From an uncultured Bacteroidales bacterium (GTDB lineage: Bacteria; Bacteroidota; Bacteroidia; Bacteroidales; Bacteroidaceae), in assembly GCA_937995875.1 (NCBI GenBank), contig CALKIW010000102.1:1-15762 (forward strand): 15,762 nucleotides of DNA. Direction: 5' to 3'. Each line of letters begins with the position of its first letter. Position 1 is the first letter of the stretch. A program made the translations under genes and the position numbers. Shown here one piece after another: positions 15,251 to 15,762 of the stretch. Under the pieces are notes generated by a model. It was not told where the DNA came from, did no database searches, and saw only the letters and a list, made by a program, of their open reading frames with translations.

Positions 15251-15284
15251 AAGGCGACACTCATCATTGGGTGTCGCCTTTTTA
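15251..15284 (+). terminator. Intrinsic terminator of susCDEF
   Basis: AAGGCGACAC (15251-15260) and GTGTCGCCTT (15271-15280) form a perfect ten-base-pair stem with a ten-base loop, followed by a T-run. It lies 69 bases after the susF stop and ends the operon before any glycosidase gene. Confidence 0.92.
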
Positions 15285-15355
15285 TACTTTGCTGTCATTT
15301 CAAATGCTCACCCATCCAAGAAAAGCCACATTCCCGGCTGATATGTATTTTATAA

Positions 15356-15380
15356 CCGGATAACCCAATCCGGACTTTTC
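15356..15380 (+). terminator. Possible second hairpin terminator
   Basis: CCGGAT (15356-15361) and ATCCGG (15368-15373) form a six-base-pair stem with a six-base loop, followed by ACTTTTC. It is weaker than the first and just precedes repeat copy 2. Confidence 0.3.
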
Positions 15381-15384
15381 TCTG

Positions 15385-15762
15385 TGTAAACAATAAATAC
15401 CATTTTCGAGTGATTATTTTCTTTACATTCAGCGCAAAAAGGGCTATGTTTCTGCCGTCGTCAGCTATTCGCAAAATGTAAAAACAGCCCTCTTTTTGCG
15501 TTTTTCATACCACCGTATCATGGCGGAGCCTTAACGGCGGTACGGTTAAGCCTTATCGGCATTGCGGTTAAGCCTCAGCCACAATGCATTTAAAGCCTTT
15601 CCGCGATGCCATTCGATATGCAACCGCAAACGACAAGGCGGGGACAAAAAAGGGTCTCAATGGAATTGATTGATTATCAGCAAACTACGAGTTTCGCGAA
15701 TTTCGCGAATTTCAGGACGGAAGCAAAATTGTTTTGAAATAAGCGAATTTTACAGGGGTGTT
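15385..15762. repeat. Long dispersed intergenic repeat element, copy 2
   Basis: Same-orientation partner of 2931-3310. The identical block GCAAAAAGGGCTATGTTTCT starts at 15434, and the distance from it to the 22-base units (94 bases) equals that in copy 1. The hairpin is stronger here: GGGC-TA-TGTTT (15441-15451) pairs with AAACA-GCCC (15482-15490), and an outer CGCAAAAA / TTTTTGCG pair (15433-15440, 15493-15500) is added. The tail repeats TTCGCGAA-type sequence at 15691-15711. The copy runs to the end of the window and may continue. Confidence 0.88.
15528..15615. repeat. Four degenerate 22-base units inside repeat copy 2
   Basis: Units at 15528-15549, 15550-15571, 15572-15593 and 15594-15615. 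Unit 1 carries the inverted pair CTTAAC / GTTAAG, and units 1 to 3 end in TTAA. Phase and number match copy 1. Confidence 0.75.

Overview
The window reads as a Bacteroidota chromosome segment, most likely from a Prevotella-like member of Bacteroidales. The grounds are the SusC/SusD/SusE/SusF set, TAnnTTTG-type promoter boxes, the lack of clear Shine-Dalgarno sites and the AATTATG-type simple repeats. The genus is inferred from gene style, not from a marker gene.

It is a starch/maltodextrin utilisation locus in two divergent arms. The right arm (+ strand, 7711-15182) is susC-susD-susE-susF: a TonB-dependent outer-membrane porter, its SusD lid lipoprotein, and two starch-binding lipoproteins with two (SusE) and three (SusF) binding modules. 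It closes with a strong intrinsic terminator at 15251-15284. The left arm (- strand) holds a LacI-family regulator (6324-7349), a four-helix-bundle protein (5515-5886), an inner-membrane sugar transporter of the maltose/sucrose MFS type overlapping a PAP2 phosphatase (5290-3402), and a DPE2-like 4-alpha-glucanotransferase, MalQ, with N-terminal starch-binding modules (2752-71). Together they would bind starch and oligosaccharides at the surface, import them across both membranes and rearrange them in the cytoplasm. No amylase or alpha-glucosidase lies in the window.

Regulation can be partly read. A LacI-type operator core occurs twice between lacI and susC (7472-7483, 7494-7505) and once upstream of malQ (2837-2848). 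The proximal core lies 55, 55 and 56 bases upstream of the predicted -7 boxes of susC, lacI and malQ. That fixed spacing ties malQ to the sus operon and looks more like activation than simple blocking of the promoter.

The non-coding DNA is unusually structured. (1) Two copies of a roughly 380-base intergenic element (2931-3310 and 15385-15762) are about 68% identical over the first 231 bases with no gap; each holds a conserved hairpin and four 22-base units. (2) Modules of four 7-base repeats plus AATT sit exactly at gene ends, supplying the stop codons of malQ and lacI and the start codon of the MFS gene; inverted copies bracket the segment carrying the four-helix-bundle gene. (3) A 132-base in-frame tandem repeat lies between lacI and the four-helix-bundle gene and resembles that gene's own 5' end. 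(4) A 28-codon upstream reading frame ends in an ATGA overlap with the susC start.
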